Origin: Marinobacter sp. NP-4(2019)
GTDB taxonomy: Bacteria > Pseudomonadota > Gammaproteobacteria > Pseudomonadales > Oleiphilaceae
DNA: 64,000 bases
Direction of reading: 5' to 3'
NCBI RefSeq assembly: GCF_003994855.1
Contig: NZ_CP034142.1
Location: forward strand, 3,844,001-3,908,000
Program-made: the position numbers and the translations under genes
Shown: piece by piece, positions 34,634 through 43,534 of the stretch
Layout of the letters: each line of letters starts with the position of its first letter
Numbering within the stretch: the first letter of the stretch is position 1
Notes under the pieces: generated by a model
Databases searched by the model: none
What the model saw: the letters and a program-made list of their open reading frames with translations, nothing else
Told to the model about the DNA's origin: nothing

Positions 34634-35354
34634 AGCTGCCTGCCTCTGTCTGGCTACGGAATTTGTCCAACTGGGCAATTTCATCACCCAGTTGCTTTTC
34701 ATGCCGGATAAAGAAACGCCGGACCGCATTGACCCGTATGATTTTCGCATCCTCGCTGGCCAGCCTTGAAAACTCCTGACGCGTCCGGGCCAGCAGCAAT
34801 TTCAGGCCCAGCATGTTGGCGTGGAATGGCTGCTCTGACTCCAGCAGATTGAACCAGACCGGATCGCCGGTGGCAGGAATGGCTTGCCGCGCCGGCTCTG
34901 CGTCTTCCTCATCAGACATCTGTGATGCCAGCTTGCCACCAACATCGGGAAACTGCCCCTCATTGATCCCATGGCGGATCTGCCAGGCAAGATAGACATC
35001 AATGCCCAACAACTCGCAAATCTGACGATACCCGAGGCCAGCCTGAAGACACTCAATCACCTGTCGCGCCAGACCATGGGTGTAATCCTGTCCCACACTG
35101 CCCAGGAACGGCTGGGACTCGTTGGCGATGCCCCCTTCATCCGGCAACGTGGCGTGGATGTATGTCTTGTAAGTGCCCACGTTAATGTGCCGCCAACGCC
35201 ACTTGTGCTGTTCAAATGGCGAGCGGCCGAACCAGGGTTTGCCGGTGGTCAGATAGACATGCAGCTCCTGACTCTGAACATCCACCCGCACCCGGGAAAT
35301 GCCCCAGGGCTCCTGTAACACCAACAGTCTTTTGCATAGTTCGGTGTCTCGCAT
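34626..35354 (-). CDS. Hypothetical protein resembling the N-terminal part of ISL3 transposases
   Basis: Encodes 242 residues. The segment PWGISRVRVDVQSQELHVYL and then KWRWRHINVGTYKTYIHATLP match the layout of ISL3-family transposase N-termini (PW.V..V.. then RRWRHLDTxxYxTxLHAxxPR). A helix-turn-helix-like GYRQICELLGIDVYLAWQIRHG follows. The zinc-finger cysteines expected between these blocks are absent, and the DDE catalytic region is missing, so it cannot transpose. It looks like a domesticated DNA-binding remnant. It overlaps the DUF6976-like gene by 8 bp and shares its operon. The role is unknown. Confidence 0.65.
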   Translation of the reverse strand: MRDTELCKRLLVLQEPWGISRVRVDVQSQELHVYLTTGKPWFGRSPFEQHKWRWRHINVGTYKTYIHATLPDEGGIANESQPFLGSVGQDYTHGLARQVIECLQAGLGYRQICELLGIDVYLAWQIRHGINEGQFPDVGGKLASQMSDEEDAEPARQAIPATGDPVWFNLLESEQPFHANMLGLKLLLARTRQEFSRLASEDAKIIRVNAVRRFFIRHEKQLGDEIAQLDKFRSQTEAGSYE

Positions 35355-35698
35355 GAAGTCCTCCCTGCTCCGGCAGTATCAGAAACCCCGAGTCTGGCAG
35401 CAGAGAGAGGCGTTAAAAAAGTACACTTCAGCCGGAGATCGGCACCACTTCCGTCGTAAACCGAACTTGTTAGACGATGGTCTAAAAGGACTGCCAAACC
35501 GTCGGAAATGAAACAAACGTCTTATGGACGTGTGGCCGGCACCCTCCGACAATGATTCGCAATGTGAGAGTTATCCGCCATCACATCCGGAACGTCGAAA
35601 TGTATTGATCCGAAAGCCATGAGCACGCACCATGAATGGAAAATGACGCCATTTTCGGCGATCCTGTAGAAAATAATGGAAACAAGGCACGTATCATC
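35355..35698. other. Intergenic region between the ISL3-like gene and aroQ
   Basis: This 344-bp divergent spacer has no credible gene. It contains a perfect inverted repeat, TTAGAC-gatg-GTCTAA (35470-35485), and a 7-bp hairpin, GAAAATG/CATTTTC (35639-35656), shortly before aroQ. Promoters for both directions must lie here, but none is strong enough to name. Confidence 0.4.
35470..35485. promoter_or_regulatory. Palindromic operator candidate
   Basis: TTAGAC and GTCTAA are exact inverted arms with a 4-bp spacer, about 115 bp before the start of the minus-strand ISL3-like gene. It is the right size for a dimeric repressor site. No regulator is assigned. Confidence 0.35.
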
Positions 35699-36139
35699 AT
35701 GTCGACTATACTCGTACTCCATGGCCCCAATCTGAACATGTTGGGCACCCGGGAACCGGAGCTGTATGGCCATGAAACCCTGGCGGATATTGACGACCGG
35801 CTTCACCAGCAGGCAGCAAAACAGGGCCATCACCTGCTGCACCTGCAGTCCAATGCGGAGTACGAACTGATTGAGCGAATCCATGATGCACGCAATGAAG
35901 GGGTGGATTTCATTATTATCAACCCGGCGGCATTTACCCACACCAGTGTGGCCCTGAGGGACGCCTTGCTGGCATCGGGTATACCCTTTATCGAGGTGCA
36001 CCTTTCCAATGTGCATGCGCGGGAAGCGTTCCGGCATCACTCCTATTTTTCCGATATCGCCGAAGGCGTTATCTGCGGGCTGGGCAGCCAGGGGTACGAC
36101 CTCGCACTTCAGGCCGCCCTGCAGCGAATTCACCGATAG
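35699..36139 (+). CDS. aroQ: Type II 3-dehydroquinate dehydratase
   Basis: Encodes 146 residues, standard for the dodecameric type II enzyme of the shikimate pathway. The N-terminal LVLHGPNLNMLGTREPELYG carries the active-site lid with the catalytic Tyr, and INPAAFTHTSVALRDAL and IEVHLSNVHAREAFRHHSYFS hold the other catalytic residues. The frame stays open upstream, but the ATG at 35699 gives the normal N-terminus. It precedes accB-accC by 29 bp, an arrangement conserved in pseudomonads. Confidence 0.96.
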   Translation: MSTILVLHGPNLNMLGTREPELYGHETLADIDDRLHQQAAKQGHHLLHLQSNAEYELIERIHDARNEGVDFIIINPAAFTHTSVALRDALLASGIPFIEVHLSNVHAREAFRHHSYFSDIAEGVICGLGSQGYDLALQAALQRIHR

Positions 36140-36168
36140 ACCACAGACAATACGGGACTTAACTGACT

Positions 36169-36636
36169 ATGGACATTCGTAAAATCAAGAAGCTGATTGA
36201 GCTCCTGGAGGAATCCGACGTCGAGGAGCTGGAGATTCACGAAGGTGACGACTCCGTTCGCATCTCCCGTCGCGGTGAACAGGCTGCCGCCACTCAGTAC
36301 ATGGCCCACTACCCGGCGCCCAATCCTGCTCCGCAGCCTGCTCCGGCCGCCGAAGCTCCGGCACCTGCGGCCAGCGAAAGCGCAACCCCCGCTGCGCCCT
36401 CCGGTCATACCGTCAACTCACCCATGGTCGGCACCTTCTATCGCTCACCGTCGCCGACGGCCAAGGCCTTCGTGGAAGTCGGTCAGGAGGTCAAGGCAGG
36501 TGAAGTGGTCTGCATCGTAGAAGCCATGAAAATGATGAACCAGATCGAATCAGACAAGAGCGGCACCGTCACCGAAATCCTGGTGGAGAACGGTCAGCCA
36601 GTAGAGTTCGACCAGCCTCTGGTCGTCATTTCCTGA
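36169..36636 (+). CDS. accB: Acetyl-CoA carboxylase biotin carboxyl carrier protein
   Basis: Encodes 155 residues. AccB carries the biotin that shuttles carboxyl groups for malonyl-CoA synthesis. The N-terminal helix (MDIRKIKKLIELLEES) is followed by an Ala/Pro-rich flexible linker (about 45-80), and the biotinyl domain (about 82-155) has the modified lysine in EAMKMMN. It is co-transcribed with accC downstream. Confidence 0.97.
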   Translation: MDIRKIKKLIELLEESDVEELEIHEGDDSVRISRRGEQAAATQYMAHYPAPNPAPQPAPAAEAPAPAASESATPAAPSGHTVNSPMVGTFYRSPSPTAKAFVEVGQEVKAGEVVCIVEAMKMMNQIESDKSGTVTEILVENGQPVEFDQPLVVIS

Positions 36637-36660
36637 ACTCGGTGATTGCACATCATGGCT

Positions 36661-38001
36661 ATGTTAGAAAAAGTTCTGATCGCAAACCGGGGAGAGATCG
36701 CGCTCCGCATCCTTCGCGCCTGTAAAGAGTTGGGGATCAAGACCGTCGCGGTACACTCACAGGTCGATCGTGACCTGATGCATGTTCGCCTTGCGGATGA
36801 ATCCGTGTGTATTGGCCCGAACAGCGCGACGGACAGCTACCTCAACATCCCCACCATTATCAGTGCGGCGGAAGTGACCGATTCTGTCGGCATTCACCCG
36901 GGCTACGGTTTCCTGGCCGAGAACGCCGATTTCGCCGAGCAGGTAGAGAAAAGCGGCTTCCGCTTCATCGGCCCGAGAGCGGAGACCATTCGCCTCATGG
37001 GCAACAAGGTGTCTGCCATTAACGCGATGATCAAGGCGGGCGTACCTACGGTTCCTGGTTCCGACGGTCCACTGACCGACGACGAGGAGCGCACCCTGCG
37101 CATTGCCCGTGAGATCGGCTATCCGGTGATGATCAAGGCCGCGTCCGGTGGCGGTGGCCGTGGCATGCAGGTGGTTCACTCGGAAGCGGCACTGCTAAAG
37201 GGTGTCCAGATTACCCAGAGCGAAGCCCGCAACGCCTTCGGCGACCCGACGGTCTACCTGGAAAAATTCCTGGAGCATCCACGGCACGTCGAAGTTCAGG
37301 TGCTGGCTGACATGCACGGCAACTGCATCCACCTGGGGGACCGCGATTGCTCGATGCAGCGCCGCAACCAGAAGGTAATCGAAGAGGCGCCGGCTCCGAA
37401 CATCAACCCGGAATCCCGCGAGCGCACACTCAAGGCCTGCGTGGACGCCTGCAAGGAAATCGGTTATGTGGGTGCAGGCACCTTCGAGTTCCTGTACCAG
37501 GACGGCGAGTTCTACTTCATCGAGATGAACACGCGGGTCCAGGTGGAACATCCGGTCTCCGAGATGGTCACCGGTGTCGACATCGTGCGCGAGCAGCTCC
37601 GCGTTGCCAGCGGCCTGCCCCTGCAATACACCCAGGACGATATCCGCATTTCCGGTCACGCCCTGGAATGCCGGATCAATGCCGAAGATCCCAAGACGTT
37701 TGTTCCCAGCCCGGGCAAGGTCAAGCACTTCCATGCCCCTGGCGGCAACGGTATCCGGGTCGACTCGCATCTGTACAGCGGCTATACGGTGCCCCCGTAC
37801 TACGATTCCCTGGTGGCCAAACTGATCACCTGGGGCGACGATCGTGAGATTGCCCGTCGGCGGATGAAGAACGCCCTGGACGAACTGGTTGTCGAAGGCA
37901 TCAAGACCAATCAACCCCTGCATCGGAAACTGGTACGCGATGGTGGCTTTAAACAGGTAGACTTCACCATCCATTACCTGGAAAAACTGATGCGGGATTG
38001 A
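36661..38001 (+). CDS. accC: Acetyl-CoA carboxylase biotin carboxylase subunit
   Basis: Encodes 446 residues from the ATG at 36661, whose product starts MLEKVLIANRGEIALRIL as in pseudomonads. An ATG two codons earlier (36655) is also possible. The subunit carboxylates biotin using ATP and bicarbonate. The ATP-grasp glycine loop KAASGGGGRGM (about 159-169), the HPGYGFLAENADFAE block and the catalytic EMNTRVQVEHPVSE segment (about 288-301) are all intact. The gene ends 7 bp before prmA. Confidence 0.96.
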   Translation: MLEKVLIANRGEIALRILRACKELGIKTVAVHSQVDRDLMHVRLADESVCIGPNSATDSYLNIPTIISAAEVTDSVGIHPGYGFLAENADFAEQVEKSGFRFIGPRAETIRLMGNKVSAINAMIKAGVPTVPGSDGPLTDDEERTLRIAREIGYPVMIKAASGGGGRGMQVVHSEAALLKGVQITQSEARNAFGDPTVYLEKFLEHPRHVEVQVLADMHGNCIHLGDRDCSMQRRNQKVIEEAPAPNINPESRERTLKACVDACKEIGYVGAGTFEFLYQDGEFYFIEMNTRVQVEHPVSEMVTGVDIVREQLRVASGLPLQYTQDDIRISGHALECRINAEDPKTFVPSPGKVKHFHAPGGNGIRVDSHLYSGYTVPPYYDSLVAKLITWGDDREIARRRMKNALDELVVEGIKTNQPLHRKLVRDGGFKQVDFTIHYLEKLMRD

Positions 38002-38008
38002 ACCACAC

Positions 38009-38905
38009 ATGCCCTGGATACAACTTCAGATCCCGGCTGATCCGGACAACGCGGATCAGCTGGAAGATCTGCTCATGGAGATGGGCGCCGAAGCCGTCTC
38101 CATGGAAGATGCAGCCGACCAACCATTATACGAGCCGGACCCCGGCACCACCCCCCTGTGGCACCAGACCAGCGTCACCGGCCTGTTCGACTCCGAACGG
38201 GACATCGACCAGTTATGTGCCGCTGTCACCGATGCCTGGCATCAGCAGACCCAACAGTCGTTACCGGAGATTGCGGTGACCCTGGTGGAAGACAAGGACT
38301 GGGAGCGTGCCTGGATGGACGACTTCCAGCCCTTGCAGTTCGGCGCACGGCTGTGGATTGTCCCCAGCTGGCATGACGCTCCCGATCCCGACGCTGCCAA
38401 CCTGATGCTTGACCCTGGCCTGGCTTTTGGCACCGGCACTCACCCTACCACGGCGCTGTGCCTGCAGTGGCTGGACGGTCAGGACGTGCAGGGTAAGCAG
38501 GTCATCGATTACGGTTGCGGCTCCGGTATTCTCGGCCTGGCGGCGCTGTTACTGGGCGCCGATCACGTGATCGGTGTAGACACCGATCCACAGGCACTCG
38601 AAGCCAGCCGCGACAATGCCCAGCGCAATGGCGTCGAAAACAGCCGTCTGGACCTGTACCTGCCCGAGCACGAGCCCGATACCCGCGCGGATATCGTTCT
38701 CGCCAACATCCTGGCCCAGCCGCTGATCGGACTGGCATCGCACCTGGCTTCCCGGGTCAAACCCGGCGGTGACCTGGTGCTGTCCGGCATTCTGTCCAAC
38801 CAGGCACGGGAGGTCATGGCGGCCTATGAGCCCTGGTTTGTAATGGATGAACCCGAGCAACAGGAAGAGTGGATACGACTCACAGGACGACGCAACGACA
38901 GGTGA
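38009..38905 (+). CDS. prmA: Ribosomal protein L11 methyltransferase
   Basis: Encodes 298 residues. PrmA trimethylates several lysines of ribosomal protein L11. The N-terminal substrate domain opens with PWIQLQIPADPDNADQLED, and the catalytic domain has DPGLAFGTGTHPTT (about 136-149) and the SAM motif VIDYGCGSGILGLAALLLGA (about 168-187), then NILAQPL. Placed directly after accC, the usual gammaproteobacterial order. Confidence 0.96.
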   Translation: MPWIQLQIPADPDNADQLEDLLMEMGAEAVSMEDAADQPLYEPDPGTTPLWHQTSVTGLFDSERDIDQLCAAVTDAWHQQTQQSLPEIAVTLVEDKDWERAWMDDFQPLQFGARLWIVPSWHDAPDPDAANLMLDPGLAFGTGTHPTTALCLQWLDGQDVQGKQVIDYGCGSGILGLAALLLGADHVIGVDTDPQALEASRDNAQRNGVENSRLDLYLPEHEPDTRADIVLANILAQPLIGLASHLASRVKPGGDLVLSGILSNQAREVMAAYEPWFVMDEPEQQEEWIRLTGRRNDR

Positions 38906-38967
38906 CGAATCCACTGTGAACGACTAAACTCCGTGACTCGTAGCGAAGTCGCTTACAGGAACAAAGC

Positions 38968-40221
38968 ATGACCCAAAGCAGCCTGCAGACACGATGCCCT
39001 AATTGCGATACCCGGTTCCGGGTAACGGAAGAGCAACTCAGTATTGCCAAAGGCAAAGTGCGCTGCGGAAACTGCATGGAAGTCTTCAACGCCATCGAGC
39101 ACCAGGTAAAACCCGCAGCGCCGGCAGCACCGCCGCCACCCACCTCGCCCGCGTCATCGGACGCGGAATCCACCGATTCCGCCAGCGGCTTCTCAGCTGA
39201 CGATGATTTTGTTTTCGCCGACAATCCGGAAGAGGACGCAGTTGAGGGGCGATACGCCGGCTCCCGGATGACCTTCTCCGAAGACGAGCTCAGTGACAGC
39301 TTTCGTTCCATTGAAAAAGGCTCCGAATCGGAATTCGAAGCCGAAGACAATCGTACCGACGATGATATCGATGAAAGCTGGGCCGAAGCCATGCTTGTTG
39401 ACGATGACATCAGCGGGGGACATAGCGGCATATCGGCCACCCGTGAGCCCGAGCCATGGACAGAGCCCTACAACGAACCCCAACCGGAAATCGAACCGTC
39501 TGTCCGGTCTGGCGCGGACCTTGAGCCCGGGGAGGATCAGACGCCACCCGAGGATACACCGGCCACGCCGGCCAATACCGCCCTCAGCCTGGAGCCCACC
39601 AGGGACCATCAAGAGACGGCGTCTATCGAAAGCCCCGTAGCAGAGGAAGCTGAACCGGAGGAGCCGCTGACAACACACCGCCCCTACAGTGACCTCCGGC
39701 GGGAACCGGTGTCCGTACATCGCGGCTCCGGCGGACGACTGCGCACGGTATTGTGGAGCCTGACGGTACTGGCACTGATTGGCGTACTGGTGGCCCAGGT
39801 CGTCTGGTTCCAGTTTGACCGCCTGTCTGCCATTCCTGAACTGAGACCTTTTTACGAGAAAGGTTGCGAACTGGCCGGCTGTGAACTCAAGCCTCTGGTC
39901 GACGTAGACGCCATCCAGAGCCGCAAACTGGTGGTTCGGACCAATCCCGACAACCGCAGCCAACTGTTGGTGGAAGCCGTGATTATCAATCGGGCAACGT
40001 TTTCTCAACCTTTTCCAGCCATTGCCCTCACCTTCTCCAACCTGAACGGCGACGTGGTCGCCCAAAGCGTATTCACTCCGGATGAATACATTGCCGGCGA
40101 AGGTCATCAATTGTCAGCCATGCCAACGGACACACCGGTGCGAATTGCGATCAGCATCCGGGATCCGGGCAGGGATGCGGTGAACTACAACATCGCCTTC
40201 CGGGCCTACAACCCCGAGTAA
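38968..40221 (+). CDS. Zinc-ribbon (MJ0042) and DUF3426 membrane protein
   Basis: Encodes 417 residues. The N-terminal MJ0042-type zinc ribbon has two CxxC pairs (CPNCDTRF and CGNCMEVF). A long, highly acidic, Pro/Glu-rich disordered region follows (about 45-245). One membrane helix (about 258-280, TVLWSLTVLALIGVLVAQVVWF) leads into a DUF3426 domain (about 285-417) with the cysteine pair CELAGCEL. The family is widespread between prmA and dusB in pseudomonads, but its function is unknown. Confidence 0.9.
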   Translation: MTQSSLQTRCPNCDTRFRVTEEQLSIAKGKVRCGNCMEVFNAIEHQVKPAAPAAPPPPTSPASSDAESTDSASGFSADDDFVFADNPEEDAVEGRYAGSRMTFSEDELSDSFRSIEKGSESEFEAEDNRTDDDIDESWAEAMLVDDDISGGHSGISATREPEPWTEPYNEPQPEIEPSVRSGADLEPGEDQTPPEDTPATPANTALSLEPTRDHQETASIESPVAEEAEPEEPLTTHRPYSDLRREPVSVHRGSGGRLRTVLWSLTVLALIGVLVAQVVWFQFDRLSAIPELRPFYEKGCELAGCELKPLVDVDAIQSRKLVVRTNPDNRSQLLVEAVIINRATFSQPFPAIALTFSNLNGDVVAQSVFTPDEYIAGEGHQLSAMPTDTPVRIAISIRDPGRDAVNYNIAFRAYNPE

Positions 40222-40436
40222 GCCAGCATTCACTTGCTAACCGCGGCAGACGCCATCGAACAGACTAAAAGTCAACCAGAAAGCACGAAAAATAATCAAT
40301 TTTTTCACCTCCTTGCCCCTTCAATCGCTGGCGTCCCGGCGGTATCATTACCGCCCTTCGGATCAGGATCGGTCACTTATTGAGCAATCGATCTGCTCCG
40401 ATCCTTGCTTGAACCGCTGTGACACGGACTCAGATC

Positions 40437-41435
40437 ATGCTGCCAACGGCAAAAATCGGGCCGTACACGTTGCCCAACCCGCTAATCGTTGCCCCCATGG
40501 CGGGTGTGACGGATCGCCCGTTCCGCCTGCTGTGCCGGAAGATGGGCGCCGGGCTGGCCGTATCGGAAATGGTCATAGCGGACAGCAAGCTCTGGCACAC
40601 GCGCAAATCCAGAACCCGCATGAACCACGCGGGCGAACCGGAACCCAGATCGGTTCAGATTGCCGGTGGCGATCCCGAGATGCTGGCCCACGCCGCGAAA
40701 CTGAATGCCGAGTACGGCGCCCAGATCATCGACATCAACATGGGCTGCCCGGCCAAGAAAGTCTGTAACAAGGCCGCGGGTTCCGCACTGATGAAGGACG
40801 AAGGTCTGGTCAGAAAAATTCTGGAGGCCGTCGTCGCCGCCGTGGACATCCCGGTCACCCTGAAAATGAGGACTGGCTGGGACCGGGATCATCGTAACGC
40901 GCCGCTGATTGCACGGATGGCAGAAGATGCCGGAATTCAGGCACTGGCTGTTCACGGTCGCACCCGGAAGGACGCCTATAAGGGCGACGCCGAGTACGAC
41001 ACGATTGCGGAAGTGAAATCCCGCGTCAGCATCCCGGTATTTGCCAACGGTGATATAACCTCACCAGAGAAGGCAAAACAGGTACTCCAGCACACCGGTG
41101 CCGATGGTTTGTTGATTGGCCGGGCAGCTCAGGGCCGGCCCTGGATCTTTCGGGAAATCCTGCATTTCCTGGAGACCGGAAAACACCTGGCTCCCCCTCC
41201 GCTGGCTGAGGTGGAGCAGATCCTGACGCAACACCTGGATGCCCTGCATGAGTTTTACGGCGACTTCATGGGTGTGCGCATTGCCAGAAAACACGTGGGC
41301 TGGTATCTGCAGTCCCACGAGGAGAGCAAACAGTTCCGCAAACGCTTCAACGCCCTGGACGAGGCGACGGAGCAAAGAGACAGTATTCAACAGTACTTTG
41401 CAGGCTTACGAAATGGAGAGGTATTCGCAGCATGA
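40437..41435 (+). CDS. dusB: tRNA-dihydrouridine synthase DusB
   Basis: Encodes 332 residues. DusB is a flavoenzyme reducing uridine 17 in the tRNA D-loop. The family motifs are visible: VAPMAGVTDRPFR (about 18-30, FMN phosphate), INMGCPAKKVCNKAAGSALM with the catalytic Cys (about 103), and VHGRTRKDAYKGDAEYD and GADGLLIGRAAQGRPWIFRE. The ATG at 40437 matches the usual N-terminus, with a GTG six codons earlier also in frame. It overlaps fis by 4 bp, giving the classic dusB-fis operon. Confidence 0.95.
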   Translation: MLPTAKIGPYTLPNPLIVAPMAGVTDRPFRLLCRKMGAGLAVSEMVIADSKLWHTRKSRTRMNHAGEPEPRSVQIAGGDPEMLAHAAKLNAEYGAQIIDINMGCPAKKVCNKAAGSALMKDEGLVRKILEAVVAAVDIPVTLKMRTGWDRDHRNAPLIARMAEDAGIQALAVHGRTRKDAYKGDAEYDTIAEVKSRVSIPVFANGDITSPEKAKQVLQHTGADGLLIGRAAQGRPWIFREILHFLETGKHLAPPPLAEVEQILTQHLDALHEFYGDFMGVRIARKHVGWYLQSHEESKQFRKRFNALDEATEQRDSIQQYFAGLRNGEVFAA

Positions 41436-41749
41436 CCGCTGAGACTTTGGCAAACGACAACCTGAGCCCATCCGCAAACGATGACATTCATCAGTTGCAG
41501 ACGGTGAACAGCAGCGGCAACAGCGTCACCCTGCGTGACAGCGTCGAAGTTGCCCTGAAGAACTACTTCGCCCAGTTGGACGGAGCACCGGTCACAGAGG
41601 TGTACCAGCTGGTGCTGTCCGAAGTGGAGGCACCCCTGTTGGAGCAGGTGATGAAATACACCCGCAACAACCAGACCAAGGCCTCCACCATGCTGGGACT
41701 GAATCGCGGCACCCTGCGCAAGAAGCTGAAGCAGTACGGTCTGCTATAA
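41432..41749 (+). CDS. fis: DNA-binding protein Fis
   Basis: Encodes 105 residues. Fis bends DNA and activates rRNA promoters in fast growth. The N-terminal beta-hairpin region is followed by helices A-D, and the C-terminal helix-turn-helix NQTKASTMLGLNRGTLRKKLKQYGL is nearly invariant. It overlaps the dusB end by 4 bp, so its level depends on that upstream promoter. Confidence 0.96.
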   Translation: MTAETLANDNLSPSANDDIHQLQTVNSSGNSVTLRDSVEVALKNYFAQLDGAPVTEVYQLVLSEVEAPLLEQVMKYTRNNQTKASTMLGLNRGTLRKKLKQYGLL

Positions 41750-41771
41750 TCCAGCTACCCGATTGAAACGA

Positions 41772-41800
41772 GGGCCTCCCGGACACCATTCGCGAGGCCC
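41772..41800 (+). terminator. Probable terminator of dusB-fis
   Basis: GGGCCTC and GAGGCCC form a perfect 7-bp stem 23 bp after the fis stop, with TTATTC after it. The T-run is short, so termination may be partial. The hairpin lies just before purH. Confidence 0.6.
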
Positions 41801-41833
41801 TTATTCGTTCATCTCCAGCAAAGAATATGACCC

Positions 41834-43414
41834 ATGGCAAACCAGGCTAACACCCCCGTCCGTCGCGCGCTGATCAGTGTCAGCGACAAATCCGGCATCG
41901 TCTATTTCGGCCGCGCACTGACCGAGCGCGGCATTGAACTGCTCTCCACCGGCGGCACCTTCCGCCTGCTGAAGGAGAACAACATCCCGGTGACCGAAGT
42001 GTCCGATTACACCGGCTTTCCGGAAATGATGGATGGCCGGGTAAAGACTCTGCACCCGAAAATCCATGGTGGCATCCTGGGCCGGCGCGGCACCGATGAC
42101 AGCGTGATGGGGGAGCACGGCATCAACCCCATCGATATGGTGGTGGTTAACCTCTACCCGTTCGAAGACACGGTCGCCAACCCTGACTGCGATCTGCCCA
42201 CCGCCATCGAGAACATCGATATCGGTGGACCAACCATGGTGCGGGCCGCCGCCAAGAACCACAACGATGTTGCCATCGTGGTGAATGCTTCGGACTACGG
42301 CCGGGTACTGGACGAACTGGAAGAAAACGATGGCCAGCTGACCTACAACACCCGTTTCGACCTGGCGGTCAAAGCCTTCGAACATACAGCTGGCTATGAC
42401 GGCGCCATTGCCAACTATCTGGGCGGCCGCACCCCGGACAACGACAACGCTGACTTCCCCCGAACCTTCAACGCCCAGTTCGTCAAGGTTCAGGACATGC
42501 GTTACGGGGAAAACCCCCACCAGCGCGCCGCCTTCTACGCCGAGCGCAACCCGCGGGAAGCCTGCGTCGCCACCGCCAGGCAGCTCCAGGGCAAGGAACT
42601 GTCCTACAACAACGTCGCGGATACCGATGCCGCCCTTGAGTGCGTGAAGCCGTTCGCCGATCCCGCCTGCGTGATCGTCAAGCACGCCAATCCCTGCGGT
42701 GTTGCCATCGGCGCTGACATTCGCCAGGCCTATGACCTGGCGTTTGCCACCGACCCGACCTCCGCCTTTGGCGGCATCATCGCCTTTAACCGGGAGCTGG
42801 ACGCGGAAACCGCCAGGGCCATCATTGACCGCCAGTTCGTGGAAGTGATCATTGCCCCGACCATCGCCGCAGACGCGGTGGAACTGGTGGCCGCCAAGAA
42901 AAATGTGCGACTGCTCGCCTGTGGCGAGTTCGATGGCGAGCGTGCAAAATCCATGGACTACAAGCGTGTCACCGGCGGCCTGCTGGTGCAGGACCGTGAT
43001 CTGGGCATGGTGGCCATGGAGGACGTCAAGGTAGTGACTGAGCGGCAACCTTCCGAGCAGGAACTGAATGACCTGCTGTTCGCCTGGGAAGTGGCCAAGT
43101 ACGTCAAATCCAACGCCATTGTCTACGCCAAGGCCGGACGTACCATTGGCGTCGGCGCTGGTCAGATGAGCCGGGTCTACAGCGCGAAAATCGCAGGCAT
43201 CAAGGCCGCCGATGAAGGCCTGGAAGTGAAAGGCTCAGTGATGGCTTCGGATGCCTTCTTCCCGTTCCGGGATGGCATCGACGCTGCGGCACAGGCCGGC
43301 ATCACCGCCGTCATCCAGCCCGGCGGCTCCATGCGCGACCAGGAAGTGATCGACGCCGCCAACGAACACGGCATTGCCATGGTGTTCACCGGCATGCGCC
43401 ATTTCCGGCATTGA
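41834..43414 (+). CDS. purH: Bifunctional AICAR transformylase / IMP cyclohydrolase
   Basis: Encodes 526 residues and carries out the last two steps of IMP synthesis. The N-terminal cyclohydrolase domain (about 1-195) starts RRALISVSDKSG and has STGGT and HPKIHGG. The transformylase domain (about 205-526) has MRYGENPHQRAAFY, the catalytic Lys-His pair in VIVKHANPCGVA, and SDAFFPFRDGIDAAA near the end. The length is normal. purD lies downstream, separated by a REP-like repeat pair. Confidence 0.97.
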   Translation: MANQANTPVRRALISVSDKSGIVYFGRALTERGIELLSTGGTFRLLKENNIPVTEVSDYTGFPEMMDGRVKTLHPKIHGGILGRRGTDDSVMGEHGINPIDMVVVNLYPFEDTVANPDCDLPTAIENIDIGGPTMVRAAAKNHNDVAIVVNASDYGRVLDELEENDGQLTYNTRFDLAVKAFEHTAGYDGAIANYLGGRTPDNDNADFPRTFNAQFVKVQDMRYGENPHQRAAFYAERNPREACVATARQLQGKELSYNNVADTDAALECVKPFADPACVIVKHANPCGVAIGADIRQAYDLAFATDPTSAFGGIIAFNRELDAETARAIIDRQFVEVIIAPTIAADAVELVAAKKNVRLLACGEFDGERAKSMDYKRVTGGLLVQDRDLGMVAMEDVKVVTERQPSEQELNDLLFAWEVAKYVKSNAIVYAKAGRTIGVGAGQMSRVYSAKIAGIKAADEGLEVKGSVMASDAFFPFRDGIDAAAQAGITAVIQPGGSMRDQEVIDAANEHGIAMVFTGMRHFRH

Positions 43415-43432
43415 TCGATTGGGTGAGCACGG

Positions 43433-43520
43433 TGTCGGATTACGCCTGCGGCTAATCCGACCTACCTCTAGCCTCAGATTTGAACCGTAGGTCGGATTTA
43501 GCCGCAGGCATAATCCGACA
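43433..43520. repeat. Inverted pair of REP-like palindromic units
   Basis: Two units, 43433-43465 and 43487-43520, are near-exact inverted copies sharing the core GTCGGATTA...GCCTGCGGC...TAATCCGAC and the ends CCTAC/GTAGG. They are separated by 21 bp. Each unit is itself imperfectly palindromic (TCGGATTA/TAATCCGA). This is the layout of REP/BIME-type repeats spread between genes of gammaproteobacteria. It could form a large hairpin in the purH-purD transcript and reduce decay or readthrough. Confidence 0.85.
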
Positions 43521-43534
43521 ATCAGGAACCGACT

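Noticed and set aside
40313..40348. TTGCCC ... TATCAT as the dusB-fis promoter
   Set aside because: The spacing is 24 bp, too long for sigma-70.
41801..43048. 415-codon open frame on the minus strand
   Set aside because: Antisense to purH in codon register. The composition is Gly/Val/His-rich without domain signatures.
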